Below are positions 34,212 to 43,676 of a stretch of DNA of 54,136 nt, in pieces. The translations under genes and the position numbers were made by a program. This stretch comes from an archaeon (GTDB lineage Archaea; Asgardarchaeota; Hermodarchaeia; Hermodarchaeales; Hermodarchaeaceae), in NCBI GenBank assembly GCA_016550415.1, contig JABXGU010000292.1, forward strand, positions 1-54,136, given 5' to 3'. Under the pieces are notes generated by a model. It was not told the DNA's origin. It saw only the letters and a program-made list of their open reading frames with translations, and did no database searches. How positions within the stretch are numbered: the stretch's first letter is position 1; every line of letters begins with the position of its first letter.

Positions 34212-35720
34212 TTGTATACCTTTTCGGTTACGGTTGATTATTCTAAAGTATCGGAGGTCCCTAGTGTGGCAGGAAATTTGGATAAATTTGTCTTAGAAGC
34301 TGAGAAGGCTATTGGTCATGATCACGTTACAACTAATCTTGCTTTGCGTCAGAGTTATCTTGCACGTTCTGTCATGGGTATCCGCGCGGGTATTGCCGAG
34401 GCGCTTGTTAAGCCGGGTAATGTGAAGGAAGTCCAAGCCATTGTAAAATTATGTAATAAATACAAGATTCCAATTAGTCCCTATTCAGGTGGGCTAAGCG
34501 GAGGCTATGCCCAGCCCTTAAACAATAAGGGCATCATTCTTGACCTTGTCCGGATGAACCACATTCTAGAGGTTGACGTTGATTCTCGCTATGTTGTGGT
34601 TGAGCCAGGTGTGACATCAGGTCAGGTTTGGGCCTATTTCCGTAAAGAGTACCCTGAGTGGGCACCTCCAGTTCCAGATGGTGCACCACCCCGTGCCACA
34701 CTTATTGGTGACGCAATGGAGCGAGGGTTTAGCCTTGTCACCAGCAAATATGGCCCCCAAGGACGAATGGTGAATGGCTTAGAGGTTGTCCTCCCCCGTG
34801 GTGACATCATATACACAGGCAGCTGGGCAATGAAAGGTCTCAAACCCTTCTACCCCTGGGGTCCTGGTCCAGATTTTACTGGACTTTTCCTGGGCGCTCA
34901 AGGCACAATGGGTATAATCACAAAGGCAGCAATTCGAATCATCCCGCATCCTCCCTTCATCGAGCTTGTTGCCTATGATTACGATACTCCTGAAGACATG
35001 ACTAACCACACCCTTGCGGTCCTAAAGAAGGAGGTGGGTGTCATGGTTCAAGGTGGTAACTGGTGGCTTGTACCAAGCCGGAAGGATGAACGCGAAATAC
35101 CTACAACCCTTGAAGCGTGGCGAAAAGAAAAATATTATGTTCCAGCTTGGATGATGAACTTTGAATTATGGGCACATACCGAGAAGGAAATGGAAAGCCA
35201 AAAGGACATCATTGCAGAAGAAGCTGAGAATGAGAAAAAAGCCGGAAGCAGCATTAAGCCTTGGGAGCTCCATCCTGCAGCCAAAGCAGTCCGGCTAACC
35301 AAGCCCAATCTCATTGCTGTCCCTTATGCAATGCACCGCGCAGGCTTCGTGTTCATCACTTGGTATCTTCCATTCAATGATACTGCAGAATTCTGTCACA
35401 TCTGCGAAGACACTATGGAGAAACACGATTTACCTCCTGTAATCTGGGTAGCAAGCATCGAACAAGGACGACAAGCAATCGTGATGCCAATAGTATGTTT
35501 TGATAGTCGGACTGAAGCAGGATATAAGCAGGTAGAAGCATGGGATCGTGAGACGACGGATATTTTCCACAAGAAGGGATGGATGAATTATCGTCCCAAT
35601 GCTTTCATTCATTGGCCTGCAATGCGCCCAATGATGCCTGAGTATGTGAAGTTACTAAAGGAACAGAAGAGCATCTGGGACCCCAACGGTATCATGCATC
35701 CTGGTCGACTGCAAGTATAG
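34212..35720 (+). CDS. FAD-binding oxidoreductase, GlcD/VAO family (second copy)
   Basis: A 502-residue flavoprotein. The FAD-binding domain shows ISPYSGGLSGGYAQPLNNKG, a LVRMNHILEVDVDSRYVVVEPGVT segment and GAQGTMGIITKAAI. The C-terminal part is of the vanillyl-alcohol-oxidase/cresol-methylhydroxylase type (TDIFHKKGWMNYRP; SIWDPNGIMHPGRL). It lacks the GDxxxHINI and EHGIG motifs of the 12099-13784 protein, so it likely has another substrate, for example a hydroxy acid or an aromatic alcohol. Start is apparently TTG 34212; GTG 34265 is a fallback. Possible electron partner: the CCG protein 2 kb downstream. Confidence 0.85.
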   Translation: MYTFSVTVDYSKVSEVPSVAGNLDKFVLEAEKAIGHDHVTTNLALRQSYLARSVMGIRAGIAEALVKPGNVKEVQAIVKLCNKYKIPISPYSGGLSGGYAQPLNNKGIILDLVRMNHILEVDVDSRYVVVEPGVTSGQVWAYFRKEYPEWAPPVPDGAPPRATLIGDAMERGFSLVTSKYGPQGRMVNGLEVVLPRGDIIYTGSWAMKGLKPFYPWGPGPDFTGLFLGAQGTMGIITKAAIRIIPHPPFIELVAYDYDTPEDMTNHTLAVLKKEVGVMVQGGNWWLVPSRKDEREIPTTLEAWRKEKYYVPAWMMNFELWAHTEKEMESQKDIIAEEAENEKKAGSSIKPWELHPAAKAVRLTKPNLIAVPYAMHRAGFVFITWYLPFNDTAEFCHICEDTMEKHDLPPVIWVASIEQGRQAIVMPIVCFDSRTEAGYKQVEAWDRETTDIFHKKGWMNYRPNAFIHWPAMRPMMPEYVKLLKEQKSIWDPNGIMHPGRLQV

Positions 35721-35776
35721 AATCTGTGCTTCCCAATAATCAAGCTAGAGGTTACCCGTACAGGTTGTTGATATCG

Positions 35777-35995
35777 ATGGTGGAATGCGCAGTCTGTGGA
35801 AAGGAGCTTGTCGAAGAAGAGATTCAAGAAAATCTCAAATATCTTACAAGAGAAGATAGAGTATTGTCAGGTGAGACCTCACATTTTAAGCACATTCATG
35901 TAACCCATTACTTCTGCAGCAAGGAATGTAAAGAAGAGTTCATGGACCAGCGATATGGAAAAGTGGAAATAGGATTACCGCTTGAAGAGGAATGA
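35777..35995 (+). CDS. Small TRASH/zinc-finger-like protein
   Basis: About 72 residues. The N-terminal MVECAVCGKEL and the later HYFCSKECKEEFM make two Cys pairs spaced like a treble-clef/TRASH metal site (CxxC...CxxxC). Such small proteins bind Zn or other metals and often serve metal sensing or trafficking. The frame is open from 35726, but ATG 35777 is the more natural start and puts the first Cys pair at the N-terminus. It follows the GlcD-like gene on the same strand by about 56 bp. Confidence 0.65.
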   Translation: MVECAVCGKELVEEEIQENLKYLTREDRVLSGETSHFKHIHVTHYFCSKECKEEFMDQRYGKVEIGLPLEEE

Positions 35996-36099
35996 TTGCT
36001 ACTCCAAAGGTTTTTCTGCCTGCTTTCTAAAGCTATTTGTGTTTGATAAAGTCAATTTCAGCAATTGATTGTATTCCAAATAAATAGGAAGGAAAAAGG

Positions 36100-36657
36100 A
36101 TGTCAGATACTGCAGCTCGCGTTATCACTATTATAGGTCTAGTAATCTGTGGAATCGGAGTATTTTACCTTGGATACTATGTTTTCATATCAATATACAT
36201 TATAGCTGTTCTTTCTTGGATCCCCTTCTCAACATTGGTATTAATGGGTGTACTAATATTCTCGCTGGTGTTTTTTGTAATTGGTCTTATAACGGGTCTA
36301 ATATTGCCAGGAGTTGCCTATGGAAGAATAAATGAGAACTCCAAGACTAGTGCAGCTGTAATACTGATCATCTGCGGAATCATTGATATCCTAATAGTAA
36401 GCTGGCTTGGCGGTATCCTCCTTCTTGTTGGAGGCATCGTTGCTGCTGTTTGGAAACCCTATGAACACGAAGTATATCAGCCGTACACTGCAACACCTCC
36501 TGTACAATACCCTCCATCCACTACACCAGTATCAAAACCAGTCTTTGAAGCATCTGAAGCTAAGGCGCCTCAAGAGAAAGCATTTTGTATGCACTGTGGC
36601 TCGAAACTGGTGGGAGGAGAAAAATTCTGTCCCACCTGTGGGGCAAGCCTTGAATAG
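36100..36657 (+). CDS. Membrane protein with C-terminal zinc ribbon
   Basis: A 185-residue protein: three or four hydrophobic helices in residues 8-125, a Pro/Thr-rich linker (about 128-150), and a C-terminal ribbon FCMHCGSKLVGGEKFCPTCG (two CxxC pairs). The domain order is the reverse of the two N-terminal-ribbon membrane proteins at 21113 and 23820. AGGAAGG before ATG 36100. Function unknown; zinc-ribbon membrane proteins of this type are common in archaea. Confidence 0.75.
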   Translation: MSDTAARVITIIGLVICGIGVFYLGYYVFISIYIIAVLSWIPFSTLVLMGVLIFSLVFFVIGLITGLILPGVAYGRINENSKTSAAVILIICGIIDILIVSWLGGILLLVGGIVAAVWKPYEHEVYQPYTATPPVQYPPSTTPVSKPVFEASEAKAPQEKAFCMHCGSKLVGGEKFCPTCGASLE

Positions 36658-36685
36658 AAAAAACAGAATGCTACAAGTTTCTCCT

Positions 36686-37153
36686 CTACTCTTTTGGCTT
36701 AAGATACCAATGCTTTTTTCCTGCTATGAACTGTTCAACTCCGCTCTTGCTAAGAATTTGAAGATTCTTCAAATGTGCCACTCCATGTGAGGGCTTAAGG
36801 AAGTCCAGTTTTTCACATGTCATAAATTCATTACATTCCCAGCAACCGATAATTCCTAGCTTCTGGCAGCATTTGCGGATTTTACAAAAGGGTGGACCGC
36901 CACCTCCCTTACAACCGTGTTTGCATCGCATCTTAACTAGAGCGCCGAGAAGTTGGTATCCTTCGTTATAGTTCTTGAATGCTTCAAAGAAAGAAATTGA
37001 AGAAAGTGCTTCAGCAATCTTGTCATATCTATAGGTTCTCAGTTCCTTCCGTAGATCTCTTGCTAAATTAGCTATGCATCCAACAAATGATGGACATTCT
37101 TGGCAGTATAGTCCACAATAAGCAATCATCTTCTCCTTTTCCGTCAAAGCCAT
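36686..37153 (-). CDS. DUF3795-family cysteine-rich protein
   Basis: About 155 residues with the DUF3795 pattern: AYCGLYCQECPSFVGC at the N-terminus, then MRCKHGCKGGGGPPFCKIRKCC and CWECNEF. The many Cys (at least 12) suggest a metal or Fe-S site. The frame continues upstream to 37264, but ATG 37153 (MALTEKEKMIAYCG) is the natural start since the upstream residues are not family-like. A GGGGGA/TCCCCC hairpin lies just upstream (37175-37192). Function of the family is unknown. It converges with the preceding gene. Confidence 0.78.
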   Translation of the reverse strand: MALTEKEKMIAYCGLYCQECPSFVGCIANLARDLRKELRTYRYDKIAEALSSISFFEAFKNYNEGYQLLGALVKMRCKHGCKGGGGPPFCKIRKCCQKLGIIGCWECNEFMTCEKLDFLKPSHGVAHLKNLQILSKSGVEQFIAGKKHWYLKPKE

Positions 37154-37174
37154 CACCAATAAAGAATATGTCAA

Positions 37175-37192
37175 GGGGGACTTTAATCCCCC
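37175..37192 (-). promoter_or_regulatory. Leader hairpin of the DUF3795 gene
   Basis: GGGGGA (37175-37180) and TCCCCC (37187-37192) form a perfect 6-bp GC-rich stem with a six-base loop, ending 21 bases before ATG 37153. It may affect translation start or mark a processed leader. A terminator is unlikely because no U-tract follows and the upstream gene is divergent. Confidence 0.35.
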
Positions 37193-37335
37193 CGCATCAT
37201 TCAAGTTCGAGGGATAATTAGAGCTTCTGTAGTAATACGCCATACAAAGAGATTTCTCGCACACATTTTTTGGAAACCTGTAAAAAGAACTAATAATAAG
37301 AATCCGGTGGAAAAAAATCGATGGAGTGATTCTTT

Positions 37336-37656
37336 ATGGAAAAAGATGTAACAATTAGAAGTCAATTAGATCTCTTTGAGAAAGAAATCCAACAGTATTC
37401 CGAAGCACTGAATTTTTCAGGACGTACAAGCCTCCGTGCTCAAGATATTCTGACAAAAGCCCAACGAAGAGGAAAAACTGACATTAAGAACCTCAATCAA
37501 CTTGTTGCAGCTTCCCTTTACATTGCTTGTATTCTAGAAAATGAACGCCGCACTCAAAAGGAAATCAGTGAAATTACTCATGTTTCTCCCGCTGCTATTC
37601 ATCACAGGTATTTGGAAATCGTACAAGCCATTGGCATTAACCAGAGTAGAACCTAG
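37336..37656 (+). CDS. Solo TFIIB-type cyclin repeat protein
   Basis: A 106-residue protein that matches a single cyclin-fold repeat of archaeal TFB: ILTKAQRRG, NLNQLVAASLYIACILENERRTQKEISEITHVSPAAIHHRYLEI. In full TFB (about 300 residues) this is the second repeat, preceded by a zinc ribbon, B-finger/linker and first repeat, all missing here. It could not bind the polymerase by the normal N-terminus, but might contact TBP-DNA or act as a modulator. The gene has its own start (ATG 37336) and no sign of a lost 5' part in the upstream 180 bp. The family match is clear; the function is inferred. Confidence 0.75.
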   Translation: MEKDVTIRSQLDLFEKEIQQYSEALNFSGRTSLRAQDILTKAQRRGKTDIKNLNQLVAASLYIACILENERRTQKEISEITHVSPAAIHHRYLEIVQAIGINQSRT

Positions 37657-37779
37657 CTTCGATTAGATCTGAAAGAGAACATCTATTGCAATACACAATT
37701 TTTCGAAAAATGGCAAAGAGTTTAAGGCAATAATACGTCTGCTATCCCATCTATTTACTCTCATATCGGAGGAACATGA

Positions 37780-38997
37780 ATGACCGAATCAGAGCATCGC
37801 AAGACTGACCTGAAGGATTTTGAACTAGAAATTTCACGTTGTATCCATTGCAAAGCTTGCACTATCTCAGATGCTGCTAACCCCAATGGAGGCTTTCCAA
37901 CGGGTTGTCCTGCTTGGAACGCAATGGAATGGGAGGCCTATAGTGGTGGGGCCAAACTATGGCTTGCACGAGCCATGATAAAAGGCGATTATAAAATCGA
38001 CAAGGATGCCCTTGACATACTTTACCGCTGTTCAACATGTGGCAACTGTGAAGCGCAATGTGAAAACGAATTACCTACTATTGATATCATTGAAGCAATG
38101 CGAGCCGAGGCTGTAAGGGCAGGTATTGGTCCCTTGGATAAACAGATTGGCTACTCGAAGGCAACAGAGGTAAAAAGGAACCCATACAATGAACCACACG
38201 AAAACAGAACAGCCTGGGTTCCTAAAGAGTTCAAACGAAAGGATAAGGCAGACGTCATTTTCTTCGTAGGGTGTACTTCGTCTTACCGATTACAAGAACT
38301 AGCTAAATCAACCCTTCATGTGATGCAAAAATTGGGTGCAGATGTGGGAGTTAAAGAGGATGAATATTGCTGTTGCTCACCACTTATACGTGTCGGCAAA
38401 CTGGATTTGGTTCCTGAGTATGTGAAGCATAATGTTGAACTATTCAAAGCATCAGGAGCCAAGGTAGTTGTGTCTTCATGTGCTGGGTGTTTCCGGACAA
38501 TGATGCGGGATTGGCCCAAATATTATGGTCCTTTGCCTTTCGAAGTGAAGCACAGCACGAATTTTGTAGCTGAGCTGCTTAAAGCAGGCAAAGCAAAGTT
38601 GAAGCCATTGAAGGGTATTGTGGCAACCTACCATGATCCATGCCACTATGGTCGCCATGTAGGTCAGTTAATCACAAACAAGAAGGAACGGGCTGCGTGG
38701 TATGAAGTTCCACGCACAGTCTTACGAACATTGCTTGGTGACAACTTCGTTGAAATGCGACGTGTAAAAGAGAATAGCTGGTGCTGTGGTGCTGGTGGTG
38801 GAGCTCGTGCCCAATTCCCTGATTGGACACTTAATACATCCATTGAGCGAATAAAAGAAGCAGAAGAGACAGGTGCAACACACCTAGTATCAACATGTCC
38901 GTTCTGTGAAACTTCACTACAATTAGCAATTGAAAAGACAGGTTCAAAACTAAAGCTAGTTGATCTAATTCAACTGGTAGAAAAAGCGCTAGAGTAG
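37780..38997 (+). CDS. Fe-S oxidoreductase with two CCG domains (GlcF/LldE/HdrD-like)
   Basis: A 405-residue protein. The N-terminal part has two [4Fe-4S] ferredoxin motifs: CIHCKAC with a following C-P (about 17-45) and CSTCGNCEAQC. Two CCG (DUF224) modules follow: VGC/CCC/SCAGC and HDPC/WCCG/TCPFC, the cysteine-rich domains of heterodisulfide reductase, GlcF and lactate-oxidation proteins. It passes electrons from a flavin dehydrogenase to a quinone or thiol partner. The candidate dehydrogenases are the GlcD-like proteins at 34212 and 12099. In the first CCG module the pair is embedded in a CCC run. GGAGGAAC precedes ATG 37780. Confidence 0.88.
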   Translation: MTESEHRKTDLKDFELEISRCIHCKACTISDAANPNGGFPTGCPAWNAMEWEAYSGGAKLWLARAMIKGDYKIDKDALDILYRCSTCGNCEAQCENELPTIDIIEAMRAEAVRAGIGPLDKQIGYSKATEVKRNPYNEPHENRTAWVPKEFKRKDKADVIFFVGCTSSYRLQELAKSTLHVMQKLGADVGVKEDEYCCCSPLIRVGKLDLVPEYVKHNVELFKASGAKVVVSSCAGCFRTMMRDWPKYYGPLPFEVKHSTNFVAELLKAGKAKLKPLKGIVATYHDPCHYGRHVGQLITNKKERAAWYEVPRTVLRTLLGDNFVEMRRVKENSWCCGAGGGARAQFPDWTLNTSIERIKEAEETGATHLVSTCPFCETSLQLAIEKTGSKLKLVDLIQLVEKALE

Positions 38998-39174
38998 AAC
39001 ACGAAAAGTTTCTGGTTTCCAACTTAACCAGAAGACATTGCACTGAATACCTACACCTCTTCTGCACAATCCAAAGTTGGTACTGAATAGTCAACAACCT
39101 ATTGATTTCAAGGCACAAATATGATGACCATAGGTATGATTAAGCGTTAATTTGGCGCATTGGATAATGGACGG

Positions 39175-40335
39175 ATGACCATGGCTCGGGGCTACAAGAT
39201 ACAAGTATTGCCAGGTGATGGAATTGGACCAGAGACCATCACTGAAGCTGTAAAAATACTATCAGCAGTAGCAGAAATAACACCGAACCTTGAACTCTCC
39301 TTCCATGAGTTTCCGTGCGGAGGAAAGTATTATCTAGAAACAGGTCAGGAGTGGTCAGAAGAAGCTGAGGTTTTCTCCAAAGATGAAGCGGATGCCATTC
39401 TTCTTGGGGCAATTGGATGGGAGCGCACACCAGGAGAGCCCATTAGACGGGCTGATGGGCATCTAGCTGGGGCAGCTGTTGTATTGGAGCAAAGAAAAAG
39501 GCTTGAACTCTATGCAAATATTCGCCCAGTGAAACTGTATCAAGGTGTACCAAGTCCACTAGCGAACATTGAGCCAAAAGATGTCAACTTTGTTGTTTCC
39601 CGTGAAAACACAGAAGGTCTCTATGCTGGTCTTGGAGGATGGCTTGGACAGGGAACACCTGAGGAACTAGCTGTGGATGCACGATTGATTACTCGACTTG
39701 GTTCTGAACGTATTATCAAGTATGCTTTTGAACTGGCTAAAAAACGAGGACATGGAGCGCCAATGGATGGAAAGCAACGGGTTACCTGTGTGGACAAAAG
39801 TAATGTCTTGAAGGGTTGTCAACTCTTTAGAGATGTATTTCGCAAAATTGCCAAAAAACATGCTGAGATTGAAGCGGATTATGCCTATGTAGATGCTTGG
39901 ACAATGTGGGCTTTGCGGCGTCCTGCATACTATGATGTTGTAGTGACTACCAATATGTTTGGAGACATCATTTCCGACCTAGGAGCTGCCCTTCAAGGTG
40001 GAATGGGTATAGCAGCAGGAGGCAACATTGGTGATCAACATGCAATGTTCGAACCAATCCATGGTTCAGCACCAAGACACGCAGGCAAACAAAAAGCCAA
40101 CCCTATTGCTGCAATACTTGCTGGAAAGATGCTACTTGACTGGTTGGGAGAAACCAAAAAGGATAAGCATTGCTTTGAAGCTGCACGGTCAATAGAGAAG
40201 ACAGTGGCTACAGTTCTAGAGGAGGCACGAATACGAACATATGATTTATGCGTTGGACCCTATGCAAATGTGAAACCAGCATCAACAGCACAAGTGGGAG
40301 CAACCATAGCTAACCTGTTAAAAACAAAGCAATAA
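39175..40335 (+). CDS. leuB: 3-Isopropylmalate dehydrogenase-type beta-decarboxylating dehydrogenase
   Basis: A 386-residue NAD(P)-dependent enzyme of the IPMDH/ICDH family, step 3 of leucine synthesis: oxidises and decarboxylates 3-isopropylmalate. Motifs: LPGDGIGPE, the substrate-binding ARG helix RKRLELYANIRPVKLY, SRENTEGLYAG, the metal/substrate region ADYAYVDAWTMWA with NMFGDIISDLGAAL, and EPIHGSAPRHAG. The frame starts at TTG 39160; ATG 39175 or 39181 fit better. It heads the leuBCD run (34 bp to leuC, 4-base overlap to leuD). A homologous substrate such as methylmalate cannot be excluded because no leuA is in view. Confidence 0.9.
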   Translation: MTMARGYKIQVLPGDGIGPETITEAVKILSAVAEITPNLELSFHEFPCGGKYYLETGQEWSEEAEVFSKDEADAILLGAIGWERTPGEPIRRADGHLAGAAVVLEQRKRLELYANIRPVKLYQGVPSPLANIEPKDVNFVVSRENTEGLYAGLGGWLGQGTPEELAVDARLITRLGSERIIKYAFELAKKRGHGAPMDGKQRVTCVDKSNVLKGCQLFRDVFRKIAKKHAEIEADYAYVDAWTMWALRRPAYYDVVVTTNMFGDIISDLGAALQGGMGIAAGGNIGDQHAMFEPIHGSAPRHAGKQKANPIAAILAGKMLLDWLGETKKDKHCFEAARSIEKTVATVLEEARIRTYDLCVGPYANVKPASTAQVGATIANLLKTKQ

Positions 40336-40369
40336 TGATTTGGTAGAATATTGATGAGATGAAAGGAAG

Positions 40370-41632
40370 ATGGCTGGACAAACCATGGCGGAAAAAATCC
40401 TAGCCCGTCATGCTAAGAAAAACCGAACAGAACCGGGTGAGATTGTTGAAGCAGGCATCGACCTAGCTATGAGCCATGAAATGCTGGGCTCTCTGGTTCT
40501 CCCTCATCTAAGGGAAGCCGGAGTTGAGAAGTTTTGGAATCCGGATCATGTTGTTGTTGCACTTGATCATTGGGGACCCGCATCATCAATCGAAGCCGCA
40601 GCGCTCCATCAAAAGGTTAGAAAAATTGTTCAGCGTTTTGAGATTTCTCACTTCTATGATGTGGGTGTGGGGATTAGCCATCAGGTTCTAGCAGAAAAAG
40701 GGCATCTACGCCCTGGCGAATTATTGGTTGGGACCGATTCTCATACTACCACTGGGGGAGCCTTTGGGGTCTTCGCCACAGGCATTGGCGCTGCTGACAT
40801 GACAATCGTGTTAGCGACAGGTCGCTTGTGGTTTCGTGTCCCCGAAACAATCCAAATTGATATTTCAGGCAAACTTCCAGGGATGGTTATGGGAAAAGAC
40901 ATCATCCTACACTTATTGGGCCAACTTGGTACAGGAGGAGCTGCATACCAGTCTGTTGAGTTCCATGGCAAAGGTATTTCCAACCTGAGTTTGGATGCAA
41001 GAATGACCCTAACAAACATGGCTGCAGAAGCTGGTGCAAAAACAGCAATCATTGCACCAGATGCCCTTGTAGAAAAATATGTGAAGGCACGAACAACCAT
41101 CCCCTATAAGCCTGTTATCCCTGATTCTGATGCATCATATATTCAGACATATCAGATTGATATTGGAGACCTTACGCCTCAAATTGCGCTTCCACCACTT
41201 CCCACTAAAGTCGTCCCCGTCGCGGAAGCAGAAGGCACAGCAATTGATCAAGCGTTCATTGGGTCATGCACTAATGGGCGCCTAGAAGACCTCCGAGTTG
41301 CTGCACACATTGTCCAAGGGCAAGAAACTGCTAAGGGTATTCGTTTTCTCGTCATGCCTGCCAGCAGGGAAATCTACCAATCTGCTCTAAATGAGGGGCT
41401 AATTGAAATCCTTGTCAAAGCAGGTGCAACCCTTGGACCATCAACGTGTGGTCCATGTTTTGGGGGACACTGCGGGTTGCTTGCGCCAAGAGAAGTTTGC
41501 ATTAGTACATCTAATCGTAACTTCAAGGGTCGAATGGGGAGTCCAGATGCTGACATCTATTTAGCATCTCCTGCGACAGTGGCTGCCAGTGCATTAGCAG
41601 GTCACATTACTGACCCGCGTAAAGGAGATTGA
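40370..41632 (+). CDS. leuC: 3-Isopropylmalate dehydratase, large subunit
   Basis: A 420-residue aconitase-family protein that carries the [4Fe-4S] cluster and isomerises 2- to 3-isopropylmalate. The cluster cysteines are in IGSCTNGRLEDL and the CGPCFGGH pair, and GTDSHTTTGGAFG and GIGAADMTIVLATG are the family's active-site segments. Size is that of the archaeal/short form. AAAGGAAG precedes ATG 40370. The stop overlaps the next start region, so leuC and leuD are coupled. Homoaconitase or methylmalate specificity is possible, since the large subunit alone does not settle the substrate. Confidence 0.93.
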   Translation: MAGQTMAEKILARHAKKNRTEPGEIVEAGIDLAMSHEMLGSLVLPHLREAGVEKFWNPDHVVVALDHWGPASSIEAAALHQKVRKIVQRFEISHFYDVGVGISHQVLAEKGHLRPGELLVGTDSHTTTGGAFGVFATGIGAADMTIVLATGRLWFRVPETIQIDISGKLPGMVMGKDIILHLLGQLGTGGAAYQSVEFHGKGISNLSLDARMTLTNMAAEAGAKTAIIAPDALVEKYVKARTTIPYKPVIPDSDASYIQTYQIDIGDLTPQIALPPLPTKVVPVAEAEGTAIDQAFIGSCTNGRLEDLRVAAHIVQGQETAKGIRFLVMPASREIYQSALNEGLIEILVKAGATLGPSTCGPCFGGHCGLLAPREVCISTSNRNFKGRMGSPDADIYLASPATVAASALAGHITDPRKGD

Positions 41633-42171
41633 AATCCAATATGACAAGGTTTTCGAAAATTGTTACACCACTAGATGGACATGCATGGTGTTTTGGTGAT
41701 AACATAAGTACTGATGACATCATCTCAGGTGTTTATCTTTCTTATCCTACAATTCAAGAGATGGCACCTTTCACCTTTGCAAATATCCGTCATGAATTTG
41801 CAGAGAAAGTAAAGGAGAATGACATCGTTGTAGGAGGGCACAATTTTGGCATTGGCTCAAGTCGCGAGGAGGCAGTTGCTGTACTCCGAGTACTCGGTGT
41901 TGGAGCTGTCCTTGCAATCTCATTCAGTCGTACATTCTTTCGTAATGCCTATAATCTAGGGCTACCTGCTATTGAAGTTCCTGTGCTTGCTACAAATCAT
42001 AACTTAATTCGTGATGGTGACCAACTAGGAATCCACTTAGAAAAGGGAACCCTTCTTAACCATCGAACTGGACAAACCATTCAATTAACAAAGATACCGA
42101 CATACCTTCTCAAGTACCTGCAAGCAGGTGGAGCGATAGCGCTACTAAAACAAAAAATGAAACATAAATAG
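41629..42171 (+). CDS. leuD: 3-Isopropylmalate dehydratase, small subunit
   Basis: A 180-residue swivelling domain partner of LeuC. The GDNISTDDIISGVYL segment and the catalytic serine loop GHNFGIGSSREEAV are diagnostic. The variable loop that sets side-chain specificity (here GVYLSYPTIQEM) is not of the short YLRT type that I associate with isopropylmalate, so substrate is open. The frame opens at TTG 41629, overlapping leuC's stop (TTGA); ATG 41641 is an alternative. Good operon context with leuB and leuC. Confidence 0.92.
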   Translation: MKSNMTRFSKIVTPLDGHAWCFGDNISTDDIISGVYLSYPTIQEMAPFTFANIRHEFAEKVKENDIVVGGHNFGIGSSREEAVAVLRVLGVGAVLAISFSRTFFRNAYNLGLPAIEVPVLATNHNLIRDGDQLGIHLEKGTLLNHRTGQTIQLTKIPTYLLKYLQAGGAIALLKQKMKHK

Positions 42172-42258
42172 AGAAAGACAATTTGTGAGGAGTAATAATC
42201 AAGTCATTAGCTAAGATAATTTTTTCTAATTATGTTCCTGTAATTCAATCGATAGGTC

Positions 42259-43494
42259 TTAACTACAAGTGGTGATATTATCAATTTCTCCGGCGCTATG
42301 GATGACCCATTTGACAGCAAGCGGACCAAAAAGTTGGAAAATGAGTGTAGAAATCCCAATTACTCCAACAATAAACATGCTGTAATGGGGAAAACCCAGT
42401 TCTAAAAATCGATTGGCGATGACGACGCTTAATCCAACAGCAACACCAGCTTGACTAAAGAGACTTAGCCCGAGATAGCGTTTGACAGCCGGTGGATTAT
42501 CTCCAAGATTTGCGGCAAGGCGGGGACCGAGGTATTTTGCAGTTGCTCTTGCTGCGACATAGATTAGAGCCGTAATAACAATAAATGCGCCTCCAATATT
42601 GATTACAGCTGGATCAACCATTCCAGCGCCAAATAAAACGAAGAAGAATAGAATTACAGGGCTGAAGATTTTTTCAGCTTCGTTCCCAAGCTCTTCAGCT
42701 TGCTTGGGAACACGGTTTCCCAGCACAATACCAAGAACCATACACGAGAATAAATCACTGATGTGCAAGAGCTCTGCAATTCCAATGAGGAGGAGGATTA
42801 CACTTACTAACAGAAGGATGAAACGACCATAGTCATCGACGCGACTTAGGATAGAGGCTAGAAGAAATCCAGTGATAACACCAATTATGAGGGAAAGACC
42901 GATTTCAATCAAAGGGGTAGCGATAATAGCAAAGAGCGTGATTCCTGCAGGACCTAGGAACATAATGGTTATGCTGATGAGTACGCTTGTAAGGATAATA
43001 GCGATAACATCGTCAATAATCAAGATGAACATGATTGCATCGGTAACTGGCCCGCGACTCTTGAACTCCCAGATTACATCAGCTGTTGCAGCAGGAGCAG
43101 TTGCACTCGCTAAACCTGCCAAGAGTAAAGCAGGTATTGGATCAGCAAGCCAGAAGAACATGATTGTAAATACAAGGAGCGCGGAACCAAGGCTTTCAGC
43201 AATGACGATGGGGATTAGGTTTCGAGCCTTGCTTCGAACAGTACTAAGCTTGAGTTCATTGCCAATATTGAAACCGATGAAACCAAGTGCAACAGATGTC
43301 ACCAATGGTGAGAAGGAGAGGAGTGTGGAGTCGATGAGTCAAAGAAAAAAGGGTCCGAGGAGTATGCCAGTTAGGATAAAGCCAAGGACTTGAGGGATGC
43401 CAACCCGACGCTGTATCTCTGCACTAATTACAGATAAGACTACAATAAGACTGACAATCAGAATGAATGGATATTCTGAAATATACTGTAGCAT
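42259..43494 (-). pseudogene. Cation/proton antiporter (CPA2/Kef type) with an in-frame TGA
   Basis: The frame begins at ATG 43494 and encodes a 411-codon, about 12-helix antiporter. Codon 52 is TGA (43341-43339), in GILLGPFFL-stop-LIDSTLLS. The sequence on both sides is normal antiporter sequence in the same frame, so one base change (for example GGA to TGA in the GPxxLGLID region) would restore it. After the stop, a TTG at 43305 opens a 348-codon frame that lacks the first one and a half helices. Typical features further on: GLASATAPAATADVIWEFK (ion-binding core) and the TLIFQLFGPLAVKW end. Likely a recent pseudogene or a sequencing error; selenocysteine seems unlikely. Confidence 0.72.
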
Positions 43495-43676
43495 GGAATT
43501 CACTGCATAATCTTCATTAACTAGTTCTGCTGAAGAGACGATTCTAGTTTATATTAATATTTAGCTATGGAAAACAGAAATAATCTGGATTGAGGAAATA
43601 CCGTTTTCTACATAATTACCTCCAATCGGATTGTCAATTTTAGGGTAAAAACACAGAAAAGCAAGTCGCATTCTTA

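Noticed and set aside
43339..43341. TGA as selenocysteine in the antiporter
   Set aside because: The position falls in a loop where family members appear to have Gly, and no selenoprotein relation is known for this family; a mutation or error is simpler.
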